A stretch of 64,000 nucleotides of DNA from Mycobacterium ostraviense (GTDB taxonomy: Bacteria > Actinomycetota > Actinomycetes > Mycobacteriales > Mycobacteriaceae), in NCBI RefSeq assembly GCF_002705925.1, contig NZ_NKRE01000001.1:3865625-3929624 (forward strand), written 5' to 3'. The position numbers were made by a program, and so were the translations under genes. Numbering within the stretch: position 1 is the stretch's first letter; every line of letters begins with the position of its first letter. The notes under the pieces were generated by a model. It was not told where the DNA came from. It saw nothing but the letters and a program-made list of their open reading frames with translations, and did no database searches. This document shows positions 1 through 8,868 of the stretch, piece by piece.

Positions 1-1107
1 GCCGAGACGTTCTCCTCGTGCATCTCGGTGACCGGCCCGTTCCCCGGTTTCCCGGTGCCGCTCGAGGGTGACGACGTAACCGAGCTGATCGAGCAGCATC
101 GCGACGAGCTGCCGTTCAGCGACCAGCTGCCCACCCTGGACCCGCCGACACATACCAACCATCGCGCCCTGTTGATGCGGCTGATCACCCCCAAGCGCCT
201 CAAGGAGAACGAGGACGCCATGTGGCTGCTCGCGGACCGGGTGCTCGACGGGTTCTTGGCCCCGGGCCAGGGCGAATTCATCAAGGGCTTCGCCGGACCC
301 TTCACGCTGCTGGTGATCGCCGATCTGCTCGGCGTGCCGGAAGAGGACCGGGACACCTTCGTCAACAACATTCGCCAGCACTCGGGCGGCGGCATCGGCG
401 GCACTGGCAAGGAATCGCTGGCGCACAACCCGCTGGAGTTCCTCTACGGCACCTTCTCCGACTACGTTCGGGACCGCCGCCGCGAACCCCGCGATGACGT
501 CCTGACCGGCCTGGCCACCGCGACCTTTCCCGACGGCTCCGTCCCCGACATCGAGGACGTGGCCCGCGTTGCGTGCAACGTGTTCTCGGCGGGCCAGGAG
601 ACCACCGTGCGGCTACTGGGTGCGGCGTTGCAGACCATCGGTGAGCGCCCCGACATTCAGGCGCAGTTGCGCAAGGACCGCAGCCTGATCCCGAACTTCA
701 TCGAGGAGGCGCTGCGCATCGAGAGCCCGGTCAAGGGCGACTTTCGGATGAACCGGGTGCCCGTCAATATCGGTGGGGTCGACCTGCCCGCGGGCAGCAC
801 CGTGATGGTTGTGCAGGCGGCCGCCAACCGGGATCCGCGCCGGTTCGAAGACCCCGCGACATTCGACCCGGCCCGCAAGAACGCGCGGCAGCATCTGTCG
901 TTCGGGCGGGGGATTCACAGTTGTCCCGGTGCGCCGCTGGCGCGCGCCGAGACCCGGGTGGCACTGGAGCGGCTGCTGGACCGCACGTCGGACATCCGGA
1001 TCAACGAGCGTGCGCATGGTCCGGCGAATGACCGCCGGTACCAATATGTTCCGACCTACATCCTGCGTGGCCTGACCGAGCTGCATCTGGAGTTCACGCC
1101 GGCATGA
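1..1107 (+). CDS. Cytochrome P450 (5' end outside window)
   Basis: Haem-thiolate monooxygenase, soluble bacterial class I type. The reading frame is open to base 1, so the start lies upstream; 368 codons are visible. The I-helix motif FSAGQETT is encoded at about 583-606, with Glu where many P450s have Asp. The ExxR motif (EEALR) is at about 703-717. The haem loop FGRGIHSCPG is at 901-930, with the Cys codon at 922-924. It overlaps the next gene by ATGA, so that ferredoxin is its likely electron donor. It closely resembles the P450 at 45710-46987 over its whole length, so the two are paralogues. The substrate cannot be read from sequence. Confidence 0.95.
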   Translation, partial: AETFSSCISVTGPFPGFPVPLEGDDVTELIEQHRDELPFSDQLPTLDPPTHTNHRALLMRLITPKRLKENEDAMWLLADRVLDGFLAPGQGEFIKGFAGPFTLLVIADLLGVPEEDRDTFVNNIRQHSGGGIGGTGKESLAHNPLEFLYGTFSDYVRDRRREPRDDVLTGLATATFPDGSVPDIEDVARVACNVFSAGQETTVRLLGAALQTIGERPDIQAQLRKDRSLIPNFIEEALRIESPVKGDFRMNRVPVNIGGVDLPAGSTVMVVQAAANRDPRRFEDPATFDPARKNARQHLSFGRGIHSCPGAPLARAETRVALERLLDRTSDIRINERAHGPANDRRYQYVPTYILRGLTELHLEFTPA

Positions 1108-1292
1108 GGGTGTGGGTAGACGACCAGTGCTGCCGTGGTCACGGCATGTGCCTGACGTTGTGTCCGGAGGTGTTCAGCCTGACCGACGACGGCTATGCCG
1201 AAGCGATAACGTCGGATGTGCCAACGGAATTGGAGGAAGCCGCCCGCGAGGCCATCGAATGCTGTCCCGAGCAGGCGATTAGCGAGCGATGA
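1104..1292 (+). CDS. P450-associated [3Fe-4S] ferredoxin
   Basis: Small 62-residue ferredoxin that passes single electrons to a P450. The cluster signature is C-RGHGM-C near residues 10-16 followed by a distant CP near residue 54, the CxxHxxC-Xn-CP pattern of mycobacterial [3Fe-4S] P450 ferredoxins. An extra Cys precedes the first ligand (CC). A further Cys (LCPE) sits where relatives usually have Ala (APE). ATGA overlap with the upstream P450 indicates translational coupling. It ends 5 bp before the convergent PE_PGRS stop codon. Confidence 0.93.
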   Translation: MRVWVDDQCCRGHGMCLTLCPEVFSLTDDGYAEAITSDVPTELEEAAREAIECCPEQAISER

Positions 1293-1297
1293 CCGAC

Positions 1298-2932
1298 TCA
1301 GCCGGGCAGCCCGTCCACCCCGGCGACACCGGCGGCGCCGGGCTGGCCGGGCCCACCGGTGGCGCCGTTCGGGGCGCCCGATCCGCCGGCGCCGCCCGCC
1401 CCGGGGTTTCCGCCGGCCCCGCCGGCGCCCGCGCTGCCGCCCGCGCCGGAAGCACCCGAGTTGCCGAACAGCCCGCCGGCGCCCCCGTTGCCACCTACGC
1501 CCTGGAGGGAGTTGAAGCCGAATCCGCCCTTGCCCCCCGTCCCGCCGGGGCCGCCAACGTCGCCGGCGCCGCCGGCGCCGGCGTTTCCGCCAATGCCGCC
1601 CGCGCCGCCATCACCGATCAGCAGCCCGCCATGACCACCCGTACCGCCCGCGCCGCCGCTGCCACCGGTCGCCCCTGCGGCCCCGGCGCCGCCAGCCCCG
1701 CCGGTCCCCCCGGCACCGCCGATGCCGACGAAGCTGCTGGTGGAACTGCCTTGGCCTCCGGTGCCGCCCGTCCCGCCGGAGGCGCCGGTGCCGCCGACCC
1801 CCCCGGTGCCACCGGGACCACCCAGACCTGCGTTTATCGCGTTGCCGCCGGTGCCGCCCATGCCGCCGGGAGCACCGGCGCCACCGGCGCCACCGTTGCC
1901 ACCGGGGCCTCCGATGGTGCCCCTGTTAGGAGGATTCACAAAGTCGGAAGACGCGGTGCCGCCCGTACCGCCCATGCCGCCCGCGGCGCCGACGCCGCCA
2001 TCACCCCCCGTGCCGCCGGCGCCGCCCATCACCGGGCTGTTGACGTTGGTAGCGCCGCCTGCGCCGCCGTTGCCGCCGGTACCACCGGGTTGCCCGGTGC
2101 TGGCGGTGCTGACCCCGTTGGCGCCGGGCCCACCGGGTCCGCCATTGCCCGTGGTGTTAGCGGCGCCGGGGGTGCCGGCAGACGCCGGCGTGCCCGCAGG
2201 GAGCGGGCTGGGATTGACGCCCGGGGCACCGGATGCGCCCAGGCCGCCGTTGCCGCCGGCCCCGCCCTGGCCCCAGAAGATGGCCGGCCCGCCGGCACCG
2301 CCGTCGCCGCCGTTGGCACCCGGGACGACGGCGTTGCCGCCGTTGCCGCCGGGGCCGCCGCTGCCATAGAAGAATCCACCGGAGCCGCCTTTGCCCCCGG
2401 CCGCCCCTGGGGCGCCTAGCCCACCGCTGCCGCCATTGCCCAACAGTCCGGCAGCGCCGCCGTCGCCGCCGGCGGGATGCGCGCCGCCGCCGGACCCGCC
2501 ATTACCGCCGTTGCCGATCAACAGCCCGCCGGGCCCGCCGTTTTGGCCGGTTCCCGGTGCACCGTCAGTGCCGTTGCCGATCAGCGGACGCCCCAGCAGT
2601 GCTTGGGCGGGTGCATTGATCACGTTCAACAGTTCCTGCAAGGGCGAGGTGTTGGCGGCCTCCGCGCTGGCGTAGGCAATGCCCCCGGCGCCCAGGGCGC
2701 GGACGAATTGCTCATGGAACGCGGTCATCTGGGCGCTGACTGCCTGATAGCTCTGACCATGCGCACCGAACACCGCCGCGATTGCCGCCGATATCTCGTC
2801 GGCCGCTGCCACGGCCACGTTGGTGGTCTGGGCCGCGGCCGCATAGTTTCCGGCGCTGATCGCCGCCCCAATGCGTTCCAAATCCGTTGCGGTCGTGGCT
2901 AACAGGTCCGGGGCGGCGATGACAAATGGCAT
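1298..2932 (-). CDS. PE_PGRS family protein
   Basis: 544 residues. An N-terminal PE domain of about 95 residues begins MPFVIAAPDLL. A linker ends in GRPLIGNGTDG, and about 400 residues of glycine-rich PGRS repeats (GGxGGx units) follow. Such proteins are exported by ESX-5 (family knowledge) and displayed on the mycobacterial surface. There is no C-terminal domain: the PGRS simply ends VDGLPG. The strong GGC/GCC repeat bias keeps other frames open, and those are shadows. It lies between two P450/ferredoxin units, 75 bp upstream of the ferredoxin at 3008 on the opposite flank. Nothing shows a functional link to them. Confidence 0.95.
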   Translation of the reverse strand: MPFVIAAPDLLATTATDLERIGAAISAGNYAAAAQTTNVAVAAADEISAAIAAVFGAHGQSYQAVSAQMTAFHEQFVRALGAGGIAYASAEAANTSPLQELLNVINAPAQALLGRPLIGNGTDGAPGTGQNGGPGGLLIGNGGNGGSGGGAHPAGGDGGAAGLLGNGGSGGLGAPGAAGGKGGSGGFFYGSGGPGGNGGNAVVPGANGGDGGAGGPAIFWGQGGAGGNGGLGASGAPGVNPSPLPAGTPASAGTPGAANTTGNGGPGGPGANGVSTASTGQPGGTGGNGGAGGATNVNSPVMGGAGGTGGDGGVGAAGGMGGTGGTASSDFVNPPNRGTIGGPGGNGGAGGAGAPGGMGGTGGNAINAGLGGPGGTGGVGGTGASGGTGGTGGQGSSTSSFVGIGGAGGTGGAGGAGAAGATGGSGGAGGTGGHGGLLIGDGGAGGIGGNAGAGGAGDVGGPGGTGGKGGFGFNSLQGVGGNGGAGGLFGNSGASGAGGSAGAGGAGGNPGAGGAGGSGAPNGATGGPGQPGAAGVAGVDGLPG

Positions 2933-3007
2933 GGTCGTACTCTCCGATCGGCCGGGAAGAAGCCGATCGTATCGCCGTCCCGGTCAACGTATCGCCGTTT
3001 CGGGCGA

Positions 3008-3199
3008 CTACTCCTCGATCGAAATCGCCTGCCGTGGGCACTGCCGCACCGCCTCGCGCACCAGCGCCTCGTTCTCGGGCGTGACCTCTGGCTGCAAGAC
3101 GGTCAGCATGTCGTCGTCGCCGACCCGGAACACCTCCGGGGCGATGCCCATGCATACCGCGTTGCTCTCACACAGATCCCAATCGACTTCGATTCTCAT
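3008..3199 (-). CDS. P450-associated ferredoxin, Asn-type cluster motif
   Basis: 63-residue ferredoxin beginning MRIEVDWDLC. The signature is C10-ESNAV-C16 and CP near residue 54, so the variable position of CxxXxxC holds Asn instead of His. Mycobacterial P450 ferredoxins are known to vary here, which changes redox potential and partner choice. The start lies 10 bp downstream of the P450 at 3210-4415, preceded by a GAGG-type ribosome site, so it is the natural partner of that P450. The upstream reading frame is open much further, but the homologous N-terminus and the ribosome site fix the start at 3199. Confidence 0.92.
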   Translation of the reverse strand: MRIEVDWDLCESNAVCMGIAPEVFRVGDDDMLTVLQPEVTPENEALVREAVRQCPRQAISIEE

Positions 3200-3209
3200 T
3201 GCGGCCTCC

Positions 3210-4415
3210 TCACCGCAGCACTCGGACCGGCACGTTCTGCCAGCCGGCGACGTTTTGCATGTGGACCCGGTTGCAATTCGCCCAGTCCACCTCGTAGCGA
3301 GGCATGAAGTCCAGCAGCTTCTCCAACGCGATCGCGCTTTCCATCCGGGCCAGCGCCGCGCCCAGGCAGCTGTGAATCCCGTACCCGAAGCCCAGATTGG
3401 TGGCTTCGTGCGGGTCGCGGTCGATGTCGAATTTGTCGGGATCGGTCCAGGCTTGCGGATCGCGGTTGGCGGCGCCGTTGATGAGGAACACCGGCTTGCC
3501 AGCCGGAATCGTGACGCCGTGCAGCTCGACATCTCTCATCGAACGGCGGACCTGATACTGCGACGGCGCCTCGTAGCGCAGCAATTCCTCGACGGCGGCG
3601 GGAATCTTGCTGCGATCGTCGAGCAGCTTCTGCCATTGGTCGGGGAACCGGGCGAACACGACGGGGGCATTGCCCACCAGCTTGGTCACCGTCTCGGCCC
3701 CGGCGCCACCCAATAGTGTTGCAAAGCCGGCTATTTCGAGGTCGTCGAGCTTGGTCAGCTGGCCGTCTTCGCGTTCGATCTCGGCGTTGATCAACTTGGT
3801 GAACAGGTCATCGCGCGGCTCGGCGCGGCGTTGCTTGACCAGCTCGTAGTAGAGCATTGCCGTGTTGATGTTGGCCTGCATGCCCTTCTCGCCGACTTCC
3901 ACCTGCCCGGGCTCGCGGTGCAACGACTCGTCGATCCAATGCCGCACCTGCTGGGCATACTGCTCGGGTACTCCCAGCATGGTCGTGATCACTTCGACTG
4001 GGAACGGCGCGGAAAACTCCTGCACCGCGTCAAAGCCATCGGGATCAACCGCGCCCAGATATTTGTCGATCTTGTCGATGACCGTCTGCCGCTGCGACTG
4101 GATGGCGCGCGGCGTGAAAACCTTGTTGAGCAGACTGCGCATGTGGCGGTGCTCGGGGGGATCCATGAAAATGATCGCCTTGTGCGGCGGTGGCTGCCCG
4201 GTTCGCACCATCGCGAGGTCGATCCCGTAGGCCGACGAGTAGGTCTGGAAATCCTTGAGTCCCGCGGCCACGTCAGCGTGGCGGGTTAGCGCGTAGAAGT
4301 CGTACTGCTCGCTGTAGTAGACCGGTGTTTCTTCCTGCATCCGCCGGTAGGTGTCCCAGGCGCCGTTGAAGAACTCCTCGGAGAACGGATCGAACACGAC
4401 CTTCGATGTGGTCAT
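3210..4415 (-). CDS. Cytochrome P450
   Basis: 401-residue P450 monooxygenase. The haem loop FGYGIHSCLG spans residues 343-352 with Cys350. The I-helix reads LLGGAGAETV, again with Glu in the acid position, and ExxR is ELLRYE. I chose the ATG at 4415 because GAGGAG lies 6-7 bases before it and the protein begins MTTSKVVFDPF, a normal P450 start. An in-frame extension upstream is Arg-rich and unlikely. It is cotranscribed with the downstream ferredoxin (10-bp gap). The hydrolase upstream ends 97 bp away. It is not closely similar to the two P450s at 1-1107 and 45710-46987. Confidence 0.95.
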   Translation of the reverse strand: MTTSKVVFDPFSEEFFNGAWDTYRRMQEETPVYYSEQYDFYALTRHADVAAGLKDFQTYSSAYGIDLAMVRTGQPPPHKAIIFMDPPEHRHMRSLLNKVFTPRAIQSQRQTVIDKIDKYLGAVDPDGFDAVQEFSAPFPVEVITTMLGVPEQYAQQVRHWIDESLHREPGQVEVGEKGMQANINTAMLYYELVKQRRAEPRDDLFTKLINAEIEREDGQLTKLDDLEIAGFATLLGGAGAETVTKLVGNAPVVFARFPDQWQKLLDDRSKIPAAVEELLRYEAPSQYQVRRSMRDVELHGVTIPAGKPVFLINGAANRDPQAWTDPDKFDIDRDPHEATNLGFGYGIHSCLGAALARMESAIALEKLLDFMPRYEVDWANCNRVHMQNVAGWQNVPVRVLR

Positions 4416-4450
4416 GACACACTCCTCGAGCACCGGGTTGCGAGCGGAAT

Positions 4451-4484
4451 CGTTACGACTGAGCGTTCGACTGTAACGGTAACG
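4451..4484. promoter_or_regulatory. Possible operator: CGTTAC/GTAACG repeats upstream of P450
   Basis: In the 97-bp gap before the P450 gene, CGTTAC (4451-4456) is followed 16 bp later by a tandem pair of GTAACG (4473-4484). The inverted and direct copies look like a regulator site. No regulator is assigned. A related GGTTAC pair occurs at 27095-27114. Confidence 0.3.
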
Positions 4485-4512
4485 GTAGCGGCTTCGGGGC
4501 GGGCGGGAAACA

Positions 4513-5415
4513 TCAACCGGCCTCCTGATCGTCACCAGTCGAGGAGCGCACCCCGGCTGACCGAGTCACGCACTCCTGCACAAATGCAAAGACCTTGCGG
4601 TGATAGTCGGCGGCGGTGTGACCGAGACTGAGATTGTGCCCGGCATCGGTCGCCACCTCACTGACGAAATGTGGCGCGGCCGAGAACATGTCGGCGATTT
4701 CCGCCAAGGCTTGCGGGTCGGACCGAAAGACGTTGTCGTGGCAGCCCAGCGTGAACCGCACCGGGACCCGGACCGCAGGCGCCAGCGCGGGGAAGTCCCG
4801 GTGCGGCCAGTTCAGCGCCACGGTCCGCTCGTAGCGCGGAGCGGTCGCCGAGTTCGTGATTCCACCGATGATGTCGGCCGGATACAACCGCATCGGCTCC
4901 CACAACAGCTCGCGGACGCCGGGTGGACGGTCCTGCTGGGCGGCCGCCCGCATGACGTCCTTGGCGGCGGGGTGGTAGCGCCTTCCGGTGCCGCCCAGTT
5001 CGAGGCCGAGCAGCTCGGCGCCGCGCGGCGTGGCAGCCATCCGCAGCGCCAACTCGCAGCCGCCCGAATGGCCCATCAGGAACAGCCCCGCGCCGCGTGG
5101 GCGCTGCCCGAGGATGCGCTCCACGGCTCCGAAGGCAAGGGCGACGCGCTGCTGCGGACTTTGCACCGCCTCGGGATACGGCGCCGAGCTGCCGTGACCG
5201 GGGCGGTCCAGTGCGATGACGGTGAAACCCAGTGTCGCGCCGAGCCGTAACAACGACAGCTGCGGGTGGCCGGGGCAGTCGAAATACGTCGACGTGGTGC
5301 CGCCGCCGTGCAGGGCCACCACGACCGCCCGGGGATCTGGGGCCTCGGCGGCCAGCCCCGACATCGGTACGCCGTCGACCATCACCACCCGCGGACGGAC
5401 GCTGGCCCGGGTCAT
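4513..5415 (-). CDS. Alpha/beta hydrolase
   Basis: 300-residue alpha/beta hydrolase-fold protein. The oxyanion region is LHGGGTTS (residues 35-42). The nucleophile elbow GHSGG is at 115-119, with Ser117 as likely nucleophile. A late DAGH supplies the probable catalytic His. There is no signal peptide, so it is cytoplasmic. The start overlaps the stop of the upstream zinc-ribbon/thiolase gene (ATGA), so the two are translationally coupled and likely act in one pathway, for example by hydrolysing an ester, thioester or C-C bond of the product. Substrate unknown. Confidence 0.88.
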   Translation of the reverse strand: MTRASVRPRVVMVDGVPMSGLAAEAPDPRAVVVALHGGGTTSTYFDCPGHPQLSLLRLGATLGFTVIALDRPGHGSSAPYPEAVQSPQQRVALAFGAVERILGQRPRGAGLFLMGHSGGCELALRMAATPRGAELLGLELGGTGRRYHPAAKDVMRAAAQQDRPPGVRELLWEPMRLYPADIIGGITNSATAPRYERTVALNWPHRDFPALAPAVRVPVRFTLGCHDNVFRSDPQALAEIADMFSAAPHFVSEVATDAGHNLSLGHTAADYHRKVFAFVQECVTRSAGVRSSTGDDQEAG

Positions 5416-7067
5416 GCGTCGGCCCGCAACAGGAGCACACCGCTGGGCGTCAGGCCGCCGCTGCTGACCACGCCTACGCGGGCGCCGGCAACCTGGCGCG
5501 CGCCGGCTTCGCCGCGCAGCTGGCTGACGGCCTCGTGCAGCAGACCCATTCCGTGGGTACGGCCGTGCGAGAGCTGGCCGCCGTGCGTGTTCAACGGCAG
5601 CACACCGTCGCGGGCGATGTTCTTGCCGCCGTCCAGGAAATCTTTGGCTTCACCGATTCCGCAGAATCCCAGTGCCTCGATCCAGGACAGGCAATTCATG
5701 GTGAACCCGTCGTAGAGTTCGGCGACGTCGACGTCGCCGGGCCGCAGCGACGTCCGCGTCCACAGATGCGCCGCCTGGCCCAGGACCTGCGGCTCGTGGG
5801 TCAGCGTGCTCTGGTCCCAGTCGATGCGCTCGATGATCTGCGTCCCGACCGCTTCCACCAGCACCGGGGGCTTGGCCAGGTCGCGGGCGGCGTCGACGGC
5901 GGAGACGACGACGGCCACCGCGCCGTCGCACGGCACGTCGCAGTCGTAGAGACCGAACGGCGTGGTGATGGGCCGCGCATCGAGGTAGTCCGCCATCGTC
6001 ATCGGCGACCGATAGACCGCGGTGGGGTTGAGTTCGGCGTTGGCGCGCTGGTTCAGCGCGATCCAGCCCAGCGTCTCTTTGGTGGTGCCGTAACGGTGAA
6101 AGTGCCGCTGCGCGTTGATCGCCAGGGTGTGCGCCGCCGAGGTGGCACCGAACGGGATCTGCCAGCTGGTGGTGCGGCCGTCGGGTGGGGCGATGCGGCC
6201 CCGCTTCATCAGCTCGGTGTAGGTGGCTTCCCACAGCGTCCGGAAACACAGCACGTGTCGAGCCAGGCCACCGGCCACGGCGAGCATCGCCGCGATCACC
6301 GACCCGCCGGGGCCGAAGGTTTCGATGCCGCCGTTGTGCCAGGTGGGCCGGATACCCAGCGCCGCCTCCAGCGCGGTCACCCCGCCTTCGCCGAACCCGC
6401 CGAGATTGCCGCCGCCGGGGTAGGTCGACAGGCCGTCGATGTCGGCGAAACTCAGCCCGGCATCGGCGATGGCGGCCTCGCAGGCATCGACGGTCAGCGA
6501 CAGCGGTGTCACCATCAGCCGGCGCCCGATGGCCGACATGCCGATGCCGGTGAGGGCGACCTGGTCCTCGAACTTCGTCGCGGTCAGCACCGGACGGACG
6601 TGTTCGCCGAACCGCTGTGGCTCGATCTCGTCGGCCGGCAGGGCGGCCGGCTCTGCGGCGGTGGCCGGCCGGAACAGCGGTAGCCAGACATCCTCGACCT
6701 GCTCGAAGACCACCTCGACGGGCTGACCGAGCACCAGCCGATCCGGCTCGCACTCGACGATGTTGGTGGTCAGCCGGACGCGGGAGTCCTCGGTAATCGC
6801 CACCTGGGCGACCACATACGGCGCCGGCAGGCCGGGCAGGCTGAACCGATGATTGACCGTGAACCCGGCGAGCGTCGCCGTACCCGAAACGGCCCGCACC
6901 CCGATCTCGCGGGATCGGCAATAGCGACACACCGGTGCGGGCGGATGGATCAGCGCGTCGCAGGCCCGGCACTGCTGGAACCGCAGTTCGCCGTCCGCGC
7001 CTGAGGTCCAAAAGAATTCGTTCTCGTCGGTGATCTGGGGCAGCGGACGTCCCGGTGCTGCTGACAC
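5412..7067 (-). CDS. Zinc-ribbon/OB-fold (DUF35) protein fused to thiolase-like domain
   Basis: 551 residues with two domains. Residues 1 to about 130 are a rubredoxin-like zinc ribbon (C33-x2-C36, C47-x2-C50) plus OB fold, as in DUF35/ChsH2-type acyl-CoA-binding partners. Residues from about 165 to the end are an SCP2-thiolase-like domain (Ltp2/lipid-transfer type) containing GGQLSHGRTHG. In sterol degradation the retro-aldolase Ltp2 works with the DUF35 domain of ChsH2 as separate proteins; here both parts are in one chain. A role as thiolase or retro-aldolase on a CoA thioester is inferred. The GTG start follows GGAGGTGAA. It is the first gene of a minus-strand unit continuing to the hydrolase. 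Confidence 0.85.
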   Translation of the reverse strand: MSAAPGRPLPQITDENEFFWTSGADGELRFQQCRACDALIHPPAPVCRYCRSREIGVRAVSGTATLAGFTVNHRFSLPGLPAPYVVAQVAITEDSRVRLTTNIVECEPDRLVLGQPVEVVFEQVEDVWLPLFRPATAAEPAALPADEIEPQRFGEHVRPVLTATKFEDQVALTGIGMSAIGRRLMVTPLSLTVDACEAAIADAGLSFADIDGLSTYPGGGNLGGFGEGGVTALEAALGIRPTWHNGGIETFGPGGSVIAAMLAVAGGLARHVLCFRTLWEATYTELMKRGRIAPPDGRTTSWQIPFGATSAAHTLAINAQRHFHRYGTTKETLGWIALNQRANAELNPTAVYRSPMTMADYLDARPITTPFGLYDCDVPCDGAVAVVVSAVDAARDLAKPPVLVEAVGTQIIERIDWDQSTLTHEPQVLGQAAHLWTRTSLRPGDVDVAELYDGFTMNCLSWIEALGFCGIGEAKDFLDGGKNIARDGVLPLNTHGGQLSHGRTHGMGLLHEAVSQLRGEAGARQVAGARVGVVSSGGLTPSGVLLLRADA

Positions 7068-7239
7068 TTCACCTCCGCGGAGTGGACGGCCCGAAAGATG
7101 ACTTGGTAGGCCCGTTATGCGAATACGAGAATTACGTTATCATCTTCGCGCCGTCGAAACTGCGCCCAGCTCGCGATCTCGCCGCCGGAGCGTGATCTGT
7201 GCGCAGTCTCGATGCCGCCACCGCAGGCTCGGGCAGAAG

Positions 7240-7536
7240 TCAACGCGTGAATCCCCACTGCGCTTCGTTGGACTCGGTCTTGAGGTTCTCGGCGGGATCT
7301 TCCGGGCTGACGGCATACGGGTGAGCGACTTCCGGTGGGCGGTCGCCGATTTCGGTGATGGCGTGCACCGGGCAGTCCAGCAGTGCCCGCATGACCGCAT
7401 CGCGGTCCTGCTCCCGCACGGTGCCGTCGCCGACCAGGCACGCGTATCCCCAGTCGTCGAGCGAGAAGTAGGCCGGGGCATGCTTGGCGCACACGCCGAA
7501 GCCGTCGCAGACGGTGCGGTCCAGACGGATTCTCAT
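7240..7536 (-). CDS. Ferredoxin with Phe-type cluster motif and C-terminal tail
   Basis: 98-residue ferredoxin. The cluster motif is C10-DGFGV-C16 with CP near residue 55, so Phe occupies the variable position. After the core of about 62 residues it has a C-terminal tail of about 35 residues that the other ferredoxins here lack. The start at 7536 overlaps the stop of the NuoF-like gene by 4 bp. The pair therefore looks like an NAD(P)H-to-ferredoxin electron supply made together, which could feed the neighbouring P450s. That role is inferred from position. Confidence 0.9.
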   Translation of the reverse strand: MRIRLDRTVCDGFGVCAKHAPAYFSLDDWGYACLVGDGTVREQDRDAVMRALLDCPVHAITEIGDRPPEVAHPYAVSPEDPAENLKTESNEAQWGFTR

Positions 7537-8831
7537 GGCTGCCTCACCGCTGTGGCTTGGTAGGGACGGTCGGCGTGAAACGCGCCGGCACTGCACTCCT
7601 GGCAGCGGCCGCTCAGATGGCGGGCCACCTCGTGGGGAAACTGGTCCAGCAGTGTCGCGGCAACGTTGGTGGCGGCGTCCAGCGTCGCGCAGGCGCCACG
7701 CCCGCGTAACACCACGGACCAGCGGCGCAGCCGGTCGAGATCCTCCTGTGTCGCGGCGGAGTCGCGCAGCGCTGCCGCGACGGCGGCCATGGCAGCCGTG
7801 CCGTTGAAACACGAACCGCACTGCCCGGCGTTCTCGCGGTCGAAGTAGGCCAGCACCGACGCCGCAACCGCGACCGGGCAGTCGTCGGTGATCACCGAGA
7901 TCGCGCCGCAGCCCAAACCGCTGCCGGCGCGCCGCATCGTCTCGTGGTCCAGGGTGGTGTCCAGCACACCGCGGTTGAGCAAGCCGGCGAAGTAACCGCC
8001 CATCAGGGCTCCTCGCACCTGCTCGGACGAGACACCGTGCAGCGCAAGCAATTCGGTGAAACGCAAACCGTGCGGAAGTTCGTAGAGCACCGGTGGGCGG
8101 CTGGCTCCGGTGACGGTGGCCAGAAATGTCCCCGGCGATGACAGCGTGCCCTGTGCCCGAAATGCCGCCGACCCGCGGCGCTGCAGGTAGGGGAGATTGG
8201 CCAGGGTCTCGACGTTGCTCACCAGCGTGGGCCGGCCGCGGACGCCGACCTCGAATGGGCGCGGCGGTTTGTCGGTCGGCTTGGCCGGGCCACCGTTGAT
8301 CGCGCGGACGGCCGCGGTCTCCTCCCCGGCGATGTATCCGGGTGGCACGGTCCACACGTTGACGCCGACACCGCCGAGGGCATCGGAGTCCAGTTCGGCG
8401 AGTGCGGTTTCGACGCTGCTGGCCGCGGCCGGGTCGGAGACATAGACGTAGGCGCGCCTGGCTCCGACGATCGCCGCGGCCAACCGCAGCCCGTCCAGCA
8501 CCAGGTGCGGGCGGTAGCGCAGCAGCCAGCGGTCCTTGATCGAAGTGGGTTCTCCCTCTTCGCCGTTCGCAACGACGACGGCGCCGCCGGCGGCACGCCC
8601 GTTGCGCCGTACCGCACGCAACTTCACCCCCAGCGGAAACGCTGCCCCGCCGCGGCCGAGCAGTCCGGCGGATTCGATTTCGTGCAGCACGGTGTCCGCT
8701 TCGGTGAGTGGTTGGTAGCCGCCCTGCTCCCGATAAGCCGCGATGTTCTCGGGTTCGCGGTCGTTCCGCAGCAACCGGGGCGGACTGCCCGGCCAGGTTG
8801 CCGTCCTGAACATGGTGTCGGTGGCTTGCAT
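7533..8831 (-). CDS. NuoF-like NADH-binding flavoprotein (stand-alone)
   Basis: 432 residues, related to the 51-kDa NADH/FMN subunit of complex I and formate dehydrogenase beta chains. The Gly-rich FMN/NADH motif GLLGRGGAAFPLG is at 57-69. NGEEGEP is at 89-95 and GYIAGEETA at 165-173. The iron-sulphur region has C338-x2-C341 and C381. The third Cys of the usual CxxCxxC is replaced by Gly344, so a normal [4Fe-4S] site is doubtful unless another Cys serves. No other Nuo subunit is nearby. It is coupled to a ferredoxin by a 4-bp overlap, which suggests an NADH:ferredoxin reductase for P450s. It is divergent from the gene at 8869. Confidence 0.88.
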   Translation of the reverse strand: MQATDTMFRTATWPGSPPRLLRNDREPENIAAYREQGGYQPLTEADTVLHEIESAGLLGRGGAAFPLGVKLRAVRRNGRAAGGAVVVANGEEGEPTSIKDRWLLRYRPHLVLDGLRLAAAIVGARRAYVYVSDPAAASSVETALAELDSDALGGVGVNVWTVPPGYIAGEETAAVRAINGGPAKPTDKPPRPFEVGVRGRPTLVSNVETLANLPYLQRRGSAAFRAQGTLSSPGTFLATVTGASRPPVLYELPHGLRFTELLALHGVSSEQVRGALMGGYFAGLLNRGVLDTTLDHETMRRAGSGLGCGAISVITDDCPVAVAASVLAYFDRENAGQCGSCFNGTAAMAAVAAALRDSAATQEDLDRLRRWSVVLRGRGACATLDAATNVAATLLDQFPHEVARHLSGRCQECSAGAFHADRPYQATAVRQP

Positions 8832-8868
8832 CGATTACCCTGCTATCGCTCCGGTTACGCTTGCCCGT

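Noticed and set aside
1289..2619. Long plus-strand open frames opposite the PE_PGRS gene
   Set aside because: They arise from the GGC/GCC repeat bias of PGRS DNA, lack ribosome sites and encode only Pro/Ala/Gly runs.
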